64,000 bases of DNA from Bacillota bacterium (lineage in GTDB: Bacteria > Bacillota > Clostridia > Lachnospirales > Lachnospiraceae): positions 1 to 64,000 of the forward strand of contig JAEZKU010000011.1 in the NCBI GenBank assembly GCA_023436065.1, given 5' to 3'. How positions within the stretch are numbered: position 1 is the first letter of the stretch; each line of letters opens with the position of its first letter. The notes under the pieces are model-generated. The model was given only the letters and a program-made list of their open reading frames with translations, was not told the DNA's origin and ran no database searches. Positions 1-9,145 of the stretch are shown here, piece by piece. A program made the position numbers and the translations under genes.

Positions 1-84
1 CGATATGACATTGGATGAACTAAACAGACAGTAGCAGACTTAAGAAGGGAGAAGGCAGATGGGGATCTGTCGCAGTGAATTGCT

Positions 85-1005
85 ATGAAATATATCACAC
101 CGGAACATTCGGACTGCAAGGTTTCTAATATTATCATGGGCTGTATGAGAATCAACAGCCTGTCTGAGAAGGAATTGAATATTCTGTTTCATACAGCCTT
201 AGAGGAGGGCATTAATTTCTTTGATCATGCCGATATCTACGGAGGCGGGGAATGTGAACGTCATTTTGCTAAATCTGTCGGGATGAATTCCACACTTCGC
301 GAAAAGGTGATCCTTCAGAGTAAATGCGGGATCCGTAAGGGCTTTTTCGATTTTTCGAAGGAACATATTCGAAACAGTGTAGATGGAATTTTGGAACGAC
401 TTAAGACGGACTATCTTGATTTTTTGCTACTGCACAGACCTGATTCACTTATGGAACCGGAGGAAGTGGCAGAGGCTTTCCAGAGCTTGTTAAAGCAGGG
501 CAAGGTCAGGCAGTTTGGTGTATCTAATTTTAATCCTATGCAGATAGAGCTGCTTCAGAAGTATTTCCCTGAGCACCTGGTATTTAACCAGCTGCAGTTT
601 AGTCTGGCACATACCCCGATGATTGACAGCGGTTTGACGGTAAATATGCACACCCCTCAAAGTGTGAACTATGAAGGTAGTGTATTGGAGTATTGTCGTC
701 TGAAGGGAATCACAATCCAGGCCTGGTCTCCCTTCCAGAAGGGCTTTTTTGAGGGTCCCTTCTTGGGTGATACCTCGCAGTATGTCAAACTGAATGAAGT
801 AATTAAGCGTATTGCCTTAAAATATGGAGTAACCGATACAGCAGTTGCCGTAGGCTGGATCACCAGACATCCTGCCAATATCCAGGTTGTCCTCGGAACC
901 ACGAACGTGACACGGCTGAAGGAAGCCTGTAAAGGTTCTGAGCTACCCTTAACAAGAGAAGAGTGGTATGAACTATATCAGGCTGCCGGAAATATCCTGC
1001 CATAA
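85..1005 (+). CDS. Aldo/keto reductase (YdhF-like)
   Basis: A 306-aa cytosolic NAD(P)H-dependent oxidoreductase of the aldo/keto reductase superfamily, expected to reduce a carbonyl substrate that cannot be named from sequence. The catalytic tetrad is visible: Asp47 and Tyr52 in FFDHADIYG, Lys80 in QSKCGI and His117 in LLLHRPD. The C-terminal cofactor-binding part (VVLGTTNVTRLKEAC) is also present, so the barrel is complete. The length is normal for the YdhF-type subgroup. It appears monocistronic: a regulator with its own SD starts 140 bases downstream. The family call is firm; the substrate is open. Confidence 0.9.
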   Translation: MKYITPEHSDCKVSNIIMGCMRINSLSEKELNILFHTALEEGINFFDHADIYGGGECERHFAKSVGMNSTLREKVILQSKCGIRKGFFDFSKEHIRNSVDGILERLKTDYLDFLLLHRPDSLMEPEEVAEAFQSLLKQGKVRQFGVSNFNPMQIELLQKYFPEHLVFNQLQFSLAHTPMIDSGLTVNMHTPQSVNYEGSVLEYCRLKGITIQAWSPFQKGFFEGPFLGDTSQYVKLNEVIKRIALKYGVTDTAVAVGWITRHPANIQVVLGTTNVTRLKEACKGSELPLTREEWYELYQAAGNILP

Positions 1006-1090
1006 GAAAAATGCAACCTGTAGTTTACAAAATGTATTTTCGGCTTGCTGGAAAGTTAGCGAAACCTAAGGTATCCTTATCTTAGAAACA

Positions 1091-1119
1091 GGAGTTCCTT
1101 TAGAATTAAAGGAATTCCT
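1091..1119. repeat. Imperfect inverted repeat upstream of XRE gene
   Basis: GGAGTTCCTTTA and TAAAGGAATTCC are separated by GAAT and form a 12-bp dyad with one mismatch, ending 25 bases before the XRE start codon. No T-run follows, so it is a weaker terminator candidate for the preceding reductase than an operator or leader hairpin for the regulator. The function is inferred from position only. Confidence 0.4.
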
Positions 1120-1144
1120 ATCATAAGAGAGGAGAAATATTACT

Positions 1145-1822
1145 ATGAAATTCGAAGAAAAGATAGTACAAATCAGAAAAGAAAAGGGGCTGTCCCAGGA
1201 GGAGCTGGCAGAATACCTCGGGGTCTCCAGACAGGCAGTTGCGAAATGGGAATCCGGTGCCAGTTATCCTGAGGTGGATAAGCTGATTACAATCTGTAAT
1301 CTTTTTCAGATCAGCATCGACAGTCTGCTAAGGGTGGAGGAAAGGCAATGCAGCTCGTACCGCCCGAGAGACCGAAGAGCATTATCAGAACCTATGATTG
1401 CTTTTCTATGTAAAGCTAAGAAGGAATGCTTTGCCGGCGAGGGAAACAGGATAAGCTCTTCGCGTCCGGAGTCCTTAGATTACAGATATAGCGAAGGCGA
1501 ATATACCTATCTGGATTCCTATTTTGGTGGTGAGAAGTTCATCGGGGAAGAGGTACTCTATTCGAAAGGATCCCCTGTGTGGTCAATGAATTACTGTGGT
1601 AGGAACTTGGGAGATGATTTCTCCGGTAATTTTTTGAGTGAAGCGTTGCTTCATGTGACGCAGGAATATCCATACCGCGGACCGCTTGTTTACAGGAATG
1701 GGGACTACTCTTATCACTGTATAGTTGAAGGAGATGTGGAATGGTTCCATGGGTATGAAGAAATGTTTCTGCTTGAGAAAAAGGTCTATGAGTGTTATTT
1801 TCATGGTGGATTGATTAAGTAG
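1145..1822 (+). CDS. XRE-family regulator with C-terminal DUF5680 domain
   Basis: A 225-aa probable DNA-binding regulator. Residues 5-62 are a Cro/CI-type helix-turn-helix (GLSQEELAEYLGVSRQAVAKWE, read as two helices around residue 20-40). The C-terminal half (about 95-225) matches the DUF5680 pattern, with conserved aromatic blocks such as YTYLDSYFGGEKFIGEE and VEWFHGYEE. This small-molecule-like domain is often fused to XRE heads in Firmicutes. The gene is followed after 21 bases by the AlkZ-related gene, so they probably share a transcript. The start is supported by AGAGGAG at 8 bases. The ligand is unknown. Confidence 0.8.
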   Translation: MKFEEKIVQIRKEKGLSQEELAEYLGVSRQAVAKWESGASYPEVDKLITICNLFQISIDSLLRVEERQCSSYRPRDRRALSEPMIAFLCKAKKECFAGEGNRISSSRPESLDYRYSEGEYTYLDSYFGGEKFIGEEVLYSKGSPVWSMNYCGRNLGDDFSGNFLSEALLHVTQEYPYRGPLVYRNGDYSYHCIVEGDVEWFHGYEEMFLLEKKVYECYFHGGLIK

Positions 1823-1843
1823 AATAAACGTAGGAGGAAGCAG

Positions 1844-2563
1844 ATGATTACAATTGATGGCAAGTGGTTACCGGAAGGGCTGAATTCAGACGATCCAAAA
1901 AGGATTAAGACCAGTGATGAGTTGTCCGAATTTATTGATGAGATAGGATTTCTTCCTTTATTCAAGAATAGTGTCCCGGGTTTCTCCGTCGAAGAACGGA
2001 CCAGTGCAGGCGGCTGGTGGAGTGGCATGAGCGAGGATCCCTGGGCTTGGCGTGAGGTAATAGCCGGTGAAGGTCGGATTGCTTATGGTAAACTGTTTGG
2101 TAACCGTGCAGGCTTCATTTCAAGAGAATGGTATCCAATCTTTGCTTCCTACCGGAGAGACGGCTATGATTTCGACAGCAGGTATGAAGACGGTTTAGCA
2201 AGCTTTCGTGCGAAGAAGATTATGGATGTCATGAATCTCTGCGAGGTACTTCCCTCCAATGAGCTTAAAGCAGCAGCGGGCTTTGTAAAAGGTGGAGAAA
2301 AGGGATTTGAAGGTGTACTGACCCAGTTGCAGATGCAGACCTATCTTACTGTTAAAAGCTTCCAAAGAAGGACCAATAAAAAGAATGAAGAGTATGGCTG
2401 GCCGGTGGCAAACTATTGTACCAGCGAGAGACTGTTTGGTGAGGAGTATGTCCGTTCGGCTTATACCTTAAATCCTATGGAGGCAAAGCAAAAGATCCTT
2501 CTGAGAGTGAAGGAATATCTGCCTGAGGCTGATCTGTCAGAGATAGATAAGGTGATCAGGTAG
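1844..2563 (+). CDS. AlkZ-related winged-helix protein
   Basis: A 239-aa protein resembling the AlkZ-related family of Firmicutes, identified by its N-terminal signature (EIGFLPLFKNSVPGFSVEE) followed by WWSG, DPWAWREVIA and GKLFGNRAGFIS. AlkZ-type proteins are winged-helix DNA glycosylases, but these shorter relatives have no demonstrated activity, so a repair role is only inferred. It is probably the second gene of an operon with the XRE/DUF5680 regulator. SD AGGAGG lies at 7 bases. No membrane segments or signal peptide are visible. Confidence 0.6.
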   Translation: MITIDGKWLPEGLNSDDPKRIKTSDELSEFIDEIGFLPLFKNSVPGFSVEERTSAGGWWSGMSEDPWAWREVIAGEGRIAYGKLFGNRAGFISREWYPIFASYRRDGYDFDSRYEDGLASFRAKKIMDVMNLCEVLPSNELKAAAGFVKGGEKGFEGVLTQLQMQTYLTVKSFQRRTNKKNEEYGWPVANYCTSERLFGEEYVRSAYTLNPMEAKQKILLRVKEYLPEADLSEIDKVIR

Positions 2564-2637
2564 AAAGACAGGTTTATTACGTTAAGTTAAAGATTCTTAC
2601 AATTACCTTAATTTTATAGCTAAAAACTGTTAACAAC

Positions 2638-2666
2638 TTGCGACATATGCCGATAAATATTATAAT
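2638..2666 (+). promoter_or_regulatory. Sigma-A promoter for the secreted protein gene
   Basis: TTGCGA at 2638-2643 and a perfect TATAAT at 2661-2666 are separated by 17 bases. The transcript would begin near 2673 and give a leader of about 60 bases before the ATG at 2733. Confidence 0.6.
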
Positions 2667-2732
2667 GAAGGAAATAGTATTGTAGTCACATATTCTAATC
2701 GCAGGTTAGCAGGATGAAAGGGGTAATTGAGG

Positions 2733-3866
2733 ATGACAAAGGTACAAATAAGGAAATATGAACTGATACAGTCAATTAGATATATCGCAGTGATGTTTGC
2801 ATTGGCACTGACCTTTATGCTTGTAAAGGGACCGGAGACTGCGCAAGCATCCTCAGTGAATTATACAATCAATTATGAGACGCAGATATTAGACGCATCT
2901 GTAAACGCGGGAAGAGTATATCTGAGTGTAGATAATCAGAAGACGTGGGAAAGTCTTGAAGATTCCGGACATACCGTTGATATTTCTTCAATCTTGCAGA
3001 CGAAGGAAACCTATGTTTATTTAAAGACCAGCAATAGTACTGTAACAACTAAGGTAACCCTTATGGCGGAACCGATAAATGATATGGTGATCACTGTAAG
3101 CAGCGGCAGTATTGTATATTCAACCAATTCCGGTACTGTAATAGAATATCAGAAGGGTAAGAATGGCCCCTGGATTACTTTAGGTGCCAGTGGAACCTTA
3201 AATACAAGGCCCATGGAGATTAAAGGAGCAACGATTAACTTCAGAACAAAAGCAACTCCCGCCAGAAGAGCCGGTAAGATTGTGACTGTCAAGATTTCGA
3301 AAAGACCTACAGCACCTTCTGTTAAGTTTGATGGAGGTAAACTGAGTATTACAGGACTGAAGGCAGGTATGCAGTATAGAACCCCTTCAGGCAGCTGGCT
3401 TCCGGTCGTCTTGGCTGATAAGGCGAATAGTATCAGTGTATATTTCTATAATGGGACAACCTCAATTACGAATGCGACCTATGCTTCCCCCTTTGCAGCG
3501 ACAACGCTTGAGTTTCGTGTTCCTGCAACGGATAAAAAGGCAGCATCCTCCAGTAGGGTGATTGCTGTTCCGGCGCAACCAACCTTCCCTGGAACAATCA
3601 GCCTGATCAATTCAACACTCAGGGTAACTGATACATCGGGTAGAACCTATGAATATACAGTATTGGAACCTAATACGACACTGGATCTGACCAAAGCCAG
3701 ATGGTCATCTCTGTCTCCCAACAGAGATGTGATCCTCAGGAATGTTTCGATCAATCAGGTGCTTTTCGTCCGTGCGAAGAGCTATACCGATAAAACTACT
3801 AAGCAGTTGGTTCCTGCATCTACGGTGCAGACACAGACAATCACAGGTATCTCCTTAACGAAATAA
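2733..3866 (+). CDS. Secreted protein of unknown function
   Basis: A 377-aa exported protein. The N terminus has a basic stretch, a hydrophobic core (YIAVMFALALTFMLV) and a signal-peptidase-like site after AQASS. The mature part is Ser/Thr-rich and beta-strand-like, with loose internal repetition of a surface-protein style (for example SVKFDGGKLSITGLKAGMQYR). No catalytic motif, LPXTG or SLH anchor was seen. An upstream TTG at 2727 is in frame, but AAGGGG sits 9 bases from the ATG at 2733 and only 3 from the TTG, so the ATG was chosen. It is monocistronic with its own promoter and terminator. Confidence 0.65.
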   Translation: MTKVQIRKYELIQSIRYIAVMFALALTFMLVKGPETAQASSVNYTINYETQILDASVNAGRVYLSVDNQKTWESLEDSGHTVDISSILQTKETYVYLKTSNSTVTTKVTLMAEPINDMVITVSSGSIVYSTNSGTVIEYQKGKNGPWITLGASGTLNTRPMEIKGATINFRTKATPARRAGKIVTVKISKRPTAPSVKFDGGKLSITGLKAGMQYRTPSGSWLPVVLADKANSISVYFYNGTTSITNATYASPFAATTLEFRVPATDKKAASSSRVIAVPAQPTFPGTISLINSTLRVTDTSGRTYEYTVLEPNTTLDLTKARWSSLSPNRDVILRNVSINQVLFVRAKSYTDKTTKQLVPASTVQTQTITGISLTK

Positions 3867-3890
3867 ATCGCTATCAGAATGATATGAATA

Positions 3891-3938
3891 AATGCCCTGC
3901 TATAGTGAAATCATAATCTCACTATATAACAGGGCATT
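3891..3938. terminator. Bidirectional hairpin between convergent genes
   Basis: Arms AATGCCCTG and CAGGGCATT, with an inner TATAGTGA/TCACTATA pair, form a strong composite stem between the ends of the secreted protein gene and the convergent chemoreceptor. The position suits termination from both sides. Confidence 0.75.
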
Positions 3939-3966
3939 ACTTATGTATCTGATTGAACTATCAATA

Positions 3967-5235
3967 CTAGATATGAAACTTTTCTAGTGCCTCTGAAAGC
4001 TTTTCTGTCATAGTATCTGTTTGCTTCATCATGGATTGTACTTTAAAAGCTTTTTCCATCACATCAGTAGCTTTTTCTGTAATATTCTGCGTTCCGATGG
4101 CACCCTCATTATTGGATGCTGTTACTTCATTAATGGCTCTGACCATGCTATGCATCGAGGCTAATACCTCCTCCGAGGTTGCACTGAAATCTGAAACCAT
4201 ATCCTGAATCTTTTCTGCATCCTTATAGTACTGTTCTCCGGTTACAACCATGCTCTGATAATCTCTGTTGACTACTTCATCTATAAAGGAAAGAGCTCTT
4301 TCTGAGCTTTTTGTAAGGCTCTGGACTGAGGCTACGACAACCTGGATCACATGTTGGATCTCATTTACGGTTCTTGTAGAATCATCTGCCAGCTTTCTTA
4401 CCTCGTCGGCTACGACTGCAAAGCCACGTCCTGCTTCTCCGGCTCTGGCAGCTTCGATTGCAGCATTTAGGGCAAGCAGATTAGTCTGAGAGGCAATTTG
4501 CAGGATAGCTTCAGTAAGGGTATTGATCTCGTGAATTGCTTTGGCCTGCTCTATAGAAGCACGAATATCTGTTTCTACGGCTTCCTTTAGATCATTGGCT
4601 GTTTTTTGAGAATTAATTGCATTGGACTTCAACTTCTGAGCGCGTCCACTGATTTCACCGGCAAGCTCGGCTCCGCTTTGCGCCTTGGAAGCGATAGTTC
4701 CGATTGCTGTTTCTATCTCATTTGAGGTTGCATTCATCTCCTGGGTGGTAGCTGATGTCTGCTCCATACCAGCCGCAAGCTCCTGGGTGGTTGCTGATAC
4801 TTCCTCAATATTAGAGGTTAATTCGGATAAATTGGTGGAAGAGGACTTTACATTACGTTTTACTACTTTGGTCTCCTCAATTACATTGTGAAGGACAGTC
4901 TGGATTGAACTGCACATTACATCGAGTGATTTCGCCAGTCTGCCAAGCTCGTCATTGCGGCTTACCAGATAACTCGGGACCTTAACGGTGAAATCTGCAT
5001 TTGCAAGATTATTTGTATGATCGGCCAGGTTTTGGATCGGAACGCTGATGGTTCGTATGTTGAGATACAAAATCGCAGCAATCGCAACAATCAGTAAGAC
5101 AGTCACGATGATATCCTTCGTTTCAAAATGCAGTAGAACTGAGTAAGGAATAAAACAGCAGATAATAAGAAAGGTAATACGGATCATTAATTTTGCTCCT
5201 AAAGAGCGATGATAATTAGCGATAAGTTTTTTCAT
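3967..5235 (-). CDS. Methyl-accepting chemotaxis protein without extracellular sensor
   Basis: A 422-aa chemoreceptor. Two membrane segments lie close together at about residues 17-35 and 42-60, separated by only a few residues, so there is no periplasmic ligand domain. A HAMP region (ISVPIQNLADHTNNLANADF) and a long signalling domain follow. The kinase-contact tip is intact (IASQTNLLALNAAIEAARAG). It would signal to CheA/CheW from a cytoplasmic or membrane-state input. The longest frame starts at 5322, but GGAGGG lies 5 bases before the ATG at 5235, giving MKKLIANYHRS. No che genes are nearby. Confidence 0.85.
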   Translation of the reverse strand: MKKLIANYHRSLGAKLMIRITFLIICCFIPYSVLLHFETKDIIVTVLLIVAIAAILYLNIRTISVPIQNLADHTNNLANADFTVKVPSYLVSRNDELGRLAKSLDVMCSSIQTVLHNVIEETKVVKRNVKSSSTNLSELTSNIEEVSATTQELAAGMEQTSATTQEMNATSNEIETAIGTIASKAQSGAELAGEISGRAQKLKSNAINSQKTANDLKEAVETDIRASIEQAKAIHEINTLTEAILQIASQTNLLALNAAIEAARAGEAGRGFAVVADEVRKLADDSTRTVNEIQHVIQVVVASVQSLTKSSERALSFIDEVVNRDYQSMVVTGEQYYKDAEKIQDMVSDFSATSEEVLASMHSMVRAINEVTASNNEGAIGTQNITEKATDVMEKAFKVQSMMKQTDTMTEKLSEALEKFHI

Positions 5236-5513
5236 AATTTCCCTCCAACTAAATCCAGCAAAGTATGCAATTGTAAAATGATGCACTAATCCAATTGTCC
5301 CATAGCGGGATATAAAAGTCAACGCAGGTAGCTCTGCGAATGAAATGTAAATATGACGAAATTTAACGAAATTTATTATGCAATATTCATAGTTACTCCA
5401 TGAAACCTATAAAAAATATAAATAATGATAGTTGACAACAGAAGAGAGACAGAGTAGGATAGAACTCAAAATACGATATGAGTTCTGTGAGTACTGCTCG
5501 AAAGGAAAAGAAT

Positions 5514-6230
5514 ATGTTGATTGAAGTAAAAGACACATCAATGGCATTTAAGAAACAACAGGTATTAAGCAATATCAATCTTGTAATCCGGGAGAATGAG
5601 ATCTTTGGTTTGATTGGCCCCTCCGGATCGGGTAAGACCACCTTGATTCGGTTGATCATAGGAGCGATCAATGCGGATCAAGGAACGATTAGGGTTATGG
5701 ACCATGAAGTTCCGGATCTTCGTATTTTGGACCATATCGGTTATATGCCGCAGAATGATGCTCTGTATCATGATCTATCCGGATATGATAATCTGATGTT
5801 CTTCGGCGGTATGTATCCTATGAACAGATCCCAATTGTCCAAAAGAGCTTTGGAGGTACTTCATCTGGTAGATTTAGAGGCTGACAGAAAGAAGCGTGTG
5901 ATGAATTATTCCGGCGGAATGAAAAAACGTTTATCTCTTGCAATTGCTTTACTGCATGACCCAAAGCTGTTGATCCTGGATGAACCGACAGTAGGTATCG
6001 ACCCCCTGCTTAGAAAAAAGATCTGGGAGGAATTCGCCAGACAGAAGCAGCAGGGGAAGACAATCATTGTTACAACCCATGTCATGGATGAGGCAGTACG
6101 GTGTGATCGTCTTGGATTGATTTATCATGGAACAATTTTTGCCTGTGACACAGTAGACACTCTGCTAGGCAGGACTCAGAACAACTCTCTTGAAGAGCTC
6201 TTTCTGCTGGAAGGAGGTGTCAAGGCATGA
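5514..6230 (+). CDS. ABC transporter ATP-binding protein
   Basis: A 238-aa cytosolic ATPase of an ABC-2 type exporter. Walker A (GPSGSGKTT), Q-loop (MPQNDALYHDLS), signature (NYSGGMKKR) and Walker B (LLILDEPTVGIDP) are all intact, as is the H-loop (VTTHVMDEA). The start at 5514 is favoured over the frame start at 5478 because AAAGGA lies 7 bases upstream. The stop overlaps the start of the permease gene by 4 bases (ATGA). The ATPase is whole while its partner permease is broken, so it may be an orphan unless it serves another permease. Confidence 0.85.
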   Translation: MLIEVKDTSMAFKKQQVLSNINLVIRENEIFGLIGPSGSGKTTLIRLIIGAINADQGTIRVMDHEVPDLRILDHIGYMPQNDALYHDLSGYDNLMFFGGMYPMNRSQLSKRALEVLHLVDLEADRKKRVMNYSGGMKKRLSLAIALLHDPKLLILDEPTVGIDPLLRKKIWEEFARQKQQGKTIIVTTHVMDEAVRCDRLGLIYHGTIFACDTVDTLLGRTQNNSLEELFLLEGGVKA

Positions 6231-7109
6231 AGACAATGAATATAGTATCACGTATCGTACGCCAGACGGTGAATGATAAAAGGTCTCTGGCCTTGATCCT
6301 TCTGGTACCGATCTTTATTTTTACTTTGTTGTATTTCCTCTTAGGTGACTCGGATTATCAGGCCGATATTGCGGTAAATGGCTTATCTGACAAGCTGGTT
6401 CAGGCGATTGAAGAGCAGGATGTTACCGTGACGTCCATGACGATCGAGGAAGCAAAGGGAAAGCTGGAAGAGCAGGAGAAGGACGCGCTGCTTTATATGC
6501 AGGATACAGAGTTTGTACTGCTTCTGGAAAGCAATGATGCAGTGAAAGCAGGTGTCATCAAAAAAGCAGTCACCAACGCGATGAAGGAGCTAAATCCAAA
6601 GGGTGCAATGAGGGTTGAGCTGATGTATGGGGACAGTGATGCCAATATGTTTAACAGCCTGGGCTATGTACTCATGGGGGTCATCTCTTTGCTGTTCTGC
6701 AAAGCATTATCCTGTTGCTCTATCTTAAATGGGTACTAAATATGTCAATTTCAGGATCGATCGTATCAGCAGGGGTGATCATGATACTGATGTCCATGGC
6801 TGCTGTTTGCATTGGTGCTTTCTGCTCAATCTTTGCAAATAATGAATTCCAGATCATGCAGTTTATACCCGTCGTTGTCATCCCTCAGATATTCTTCTCC
6901 GGGCTGATATCTTTAGACACCTTCCCCTATCACCTTGGGGAGCTTGCACGAGTGATGCCGGTTTATTATGCCTGCGACGCACTCTACGCCATTACGATCA
7001 AGGGTGCCGGATTAGCGGATGTCGGAGCGGATCTGTTGGCGTTGTTTACCTTTATGCTTATTTTTTTTTTATAAACATCTTTGCATTAAAGAAGTATCGT
7101 AGAATATAG
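6227..7109 (+). pseudogene. Broken ABC-2 permease: internal deletion plus poly-T frameshift
   Basis: The first reading frame (6227-6739) encodes an N-terminal membrane segment (LILLVPIFIFTLLYFLL) and a soluble loop ending GYVLMGVIS. The frame then goes wrong: the next frame carries FAVLQSIILLLYLKWVL and continues through IFANNEFQIMQFIP and MPVYYACDALYAI to 7074. Relative to the usual ABC-2 export permease, about 40-50 residues around the second core helix and cytoplasmic loop are missing at about 6680. A second break lies in a run of 10 T at 7061-7070, after which a third frame supplies the expected C terminus (INIFALKKYRRI, stop at 7107-7109). One extra T would restore that end. The gene overlaps the ATPase by 4 bases. 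Confidence 0.75.
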
Positions 7110-7159
7110 GAAGTGGGAAGGGTCGTCTTCACACTGTAGCATATCATGGAGGAAGGAAT

Positions 7160-7765
7160 ATGATTTCGGAAGAGAAAAGAAACAGAATTATGGATTTTGC
7201 ATTCAGAAAATTTACTGCCGCCGGCATTGCACAGATTACCATGGACGATATTGCCAGAGGAGTAGGAATGGGAAAAGGTACGCTGTATCAGTTTTTTCCC
7301 TCCAAGGAAATACTGATTATGCATACGATGGATTTTATCGCCTCCAATATGGAAAAAAAGTTGGATCAAATTCTGGAGAATCAGGGTCTTTCATCTGTGG
7401 AGAAGCTCAGTCTTTTTCTGAAGACGATGGCAGAAAGACTTTCGTCCCTTAACCCGTCTATACTGGAGTATCTGGAAAGGAGTATGCCGGCAGCCTATGA
7501 GAAAATAGGGATGATCCGTCAGCATATGATAGAGGATAAGCTGGGGCGTCTGTTAGCAGATGGTAAGAAGAACGGATTGTTTGATCCTTCTATGGAGGAT
7601 GGACTGGTTGTTCAGATGATGATTGGTTCTGTGAACCATATTATTCATACCCATGCCTACAATCACGAGCAGAGCACGGACCAGTTATTCCGATCCATCA
7701 TATCTATTCTGATAAAGGGGTGCTTAACGGAAGAAGGACGAAAGCTGGCGAAAGGCAGCTTATAG
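7160..7765 (+). CDS. TetR-family transcriptional regulator
   Basis: A 201-aa repressor-type protein. The N-terminal helix-turn-helix covers residues 1-50 (ITMDDIARGVGMGKGTLYQFF), and a helical ligand-binding domain follows. It lies 50 bases after the permease remnant and probably controlled that ABC exporter, an arrangement common for TetR/exporter pairs. SD GGAGGAAGG precedes the ATG. With the permease damaged, its present role is unclear. The ligand is not predictable. Confidence 0.85.
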   Translation: MISEEKRNRIMDFAFRKFTAAGIAQITMDDIARGVGMGKGTLYQFFPSKEILIMHTMDFIASNMEKKLDQILENQGLSSVEKLSLFLKTMAERLSSLNPSILEYLERSMPAAYEKIGMIRQHMIEDKLGRLLADGKKNGLFDPSMEDGLVVQMMIGSVNHIIHTHAYNHEQSTDQLFRSIISILIKGCLTEEGRKLAKGSL

Positions 7766-7807
7766 TGGTGACTGCCTTTTCGCGAAATTGAATGGCTTAC
7801 TATGATT

Positions 7808-7861
7808 AAAAGGTAAGAATAAGGACATCAATCATTATGAATGTCTTTACTCTTACCTTTT
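7808..7861. terminator. Long bidirectional terminator hairpin
   Basis: AAAAGGTAAGA and TCTTACCTTTT form the outer part of a 21-bp stem with two mismatches. It lies between the TetR gene and the convergent lipoprotein gene and can act on either strand, with T or A runs at both ends. Confidence 0.8.
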
Positions 7862-7939
7862 GTTAGAAGTCATATCATAAAAACTTTTGAAATGCAGTAG
7901 TCACGTAGTACGATTTTCTTAACGCAATTGATGTATATA

Positions 7940-8914
7940 TTATTCTTTGTCAGCAATCTTCTCATTAATAAAATGAATCTGCTTTACACCGATAATATCA
8001 TCGTCTCCCGGGAAGTGGCAGGTATGCCCGATATAATTATCTTCAAGATCAATATTTTCAAGATTATAGACATACCGCGTAATGTTATCGGTCTTTTTCT
8101 TGTTGCGTTCCTCAACTAAGATATAATAGGTTCCCGGATCCACAATATATTCTTCCGGACTGTCCGGATAATACTCGGTGGTTTTAATCATTTCGTCCTT
8201 ACTGTTCATTTCCTTGATTAAAATCTGTGTGGCTGCATCAACCATAGCAATATTTACTTTAAAGGAGGTGTTCTCCTTTCTTGAGTGTCGGCGGCTGCTA
8301 CCCGTGGAGGTGGTTGTGCTTGAAAAGGTTTGTGTTAATACCATGCCGGAAGCATTACCACTGCTTGAGTAACCAACGGTATCCCCCAATATGGTATAGA
8401 TACTTCCATCTCCCCTTTGATAAACAGGATTCATATGAATAATCTTCATAGTATTTTTATTGATGGCCAGGGTCCCCTCAAAGCTGGTGTCTTTTCCGTC
8501 ATCCTTCTCATTAATAGCGCATTTTACTTCATAAAAACCCGGATCTGTCATATTTGTTTGTTGTTTGTTCCCGTTATCATCAATTACTTCCGCTACACCC
8601 ATATAGTATCCTTGATACTTACCAAACTTCACATGTCCGTCTCCGGTCATGGTGCCTTCCACTTTCCTGGAGTCAGGGGTCATGTCTTGGAACTCCAGCT
8701 CTCCCCGATTGTTGATCTTAAATTGTGTATTCTTTAGCTGTTCATGATAAAACTCGGTAGTATCCAGGCCGATGGTGACAAAGATACCATACATTTTTTC
8801 TGATTGGCGAGCTGTTGAATCATCTTGTAGAGCCAGCTGACATCCGCTCAGGAAACAAGCTGACAGCAGTAATAAGACGGACAGTGCAATTCCTGATCTA
8901 TTTCTATTCTTCAT
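7940..8914 (-). CDS. Lipoprotein of unknown function in YozG/DUF2975 operon
   Basis: A 324-aa predicted lipoprotein. A basic N terminus, a hydrophobic stretch (ALSVLLLLSACFL) and the lipobox LSGC mark it for signal peptidase II and membrane anchoring. The mature part has a Ser/Thr-rich linker (SSTTTSTGSSRRHS) and a C-terminal beta-rich region (PGTYYILVEERN). No known domain was recognised. The start at 8914 overlaps the regulator's stop by 11 bases: GGAGGAGG abuts the first ATG (8920) but is 6 bases from the second. It is the last gene of the DUF2975-YozG-lipoprotein operon. Confidence 0.7.
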   Translation of the reverse strand: MKNRNRSGIALSVLLLLSACFLSGCQLALQDDSTARQSEKMYGIFVTIGLDTTEFYHEQLKNTQFKINNRGELEFQDMTPDSRKVEGTMTGDGHVKFGKYQGYYMGVAEVIDDNGNKQQTNMTDPGFYEVKCAINEKDDGKDTSFEGTLAINKNTMKIIHMNPVYQRGDGSIYTILGDTVGYSSSGNASGMVLTQTFSSTTTSTGSSRRHSRKENTSFKVNIAMVDAATQILIKEMNSKDEMIKTTEYYPDSPEEYIVDPGTYYILVEERNKKKTDNITRYVYNLENIDLEDNYIGHTCHFPGDDDIIGVKQIHFINEKIADKE

Positions 8915-9134
8915 CTTCATCCTCCTCCAGGTTACCGTCACAGGACAGGATATCTCCGACATTGCATCCCAGATAGTAACATATTTTGTTCAGGGTTGAA
9001 AACCGAACACCCTTTGCTTTGCCGCTTCGTAGTACAGACAGATTGGCCTCTGTTATATTGACCAGTCTGCATAACTCCTTCGAGGTCATATGGCGTTCCC
9101 TAAGCTTTTCATCCAGATGTATTTGTATAGCCAT
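8904..9134 (-). CDS. YozG-like XRE regulator
   Basis: A 76-aa protein that is almost only a helix-turn-helix (MTSKELCRLVNITEANLSVL) followed by the typical YozG tail (YYLGCNVGDIL) and an acidic end. It probably binds DNA as a dimer. Proteins of this kind are very often encoded beside DUF2975 membrane proteins, as here. AGGGG lies 8 bases before the ATG at 9134, which was preferred to a GTG at 9143 that overlaps the SD. Its probable target is the inverted repeat in the operon promoter at 10195-10220 (inference). Confidence 0.85.
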   Translation of the reverse strand: MAIQIHLDEKLRERHMTSKELCRLVNITEANLSVLRSGKAKGVRFSTLNKICYYLGCNVGDILSCDGNLEEDEDEE

Positions 9135-9145
9135 AAGCATCACCC

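Noticed and set aside
3967..5322. Long chemoreceptor start at 5322
   Set aside because: The first 29 residues lack an SD and are unlike the family; GGAGGG precedes the ATG at 5235.
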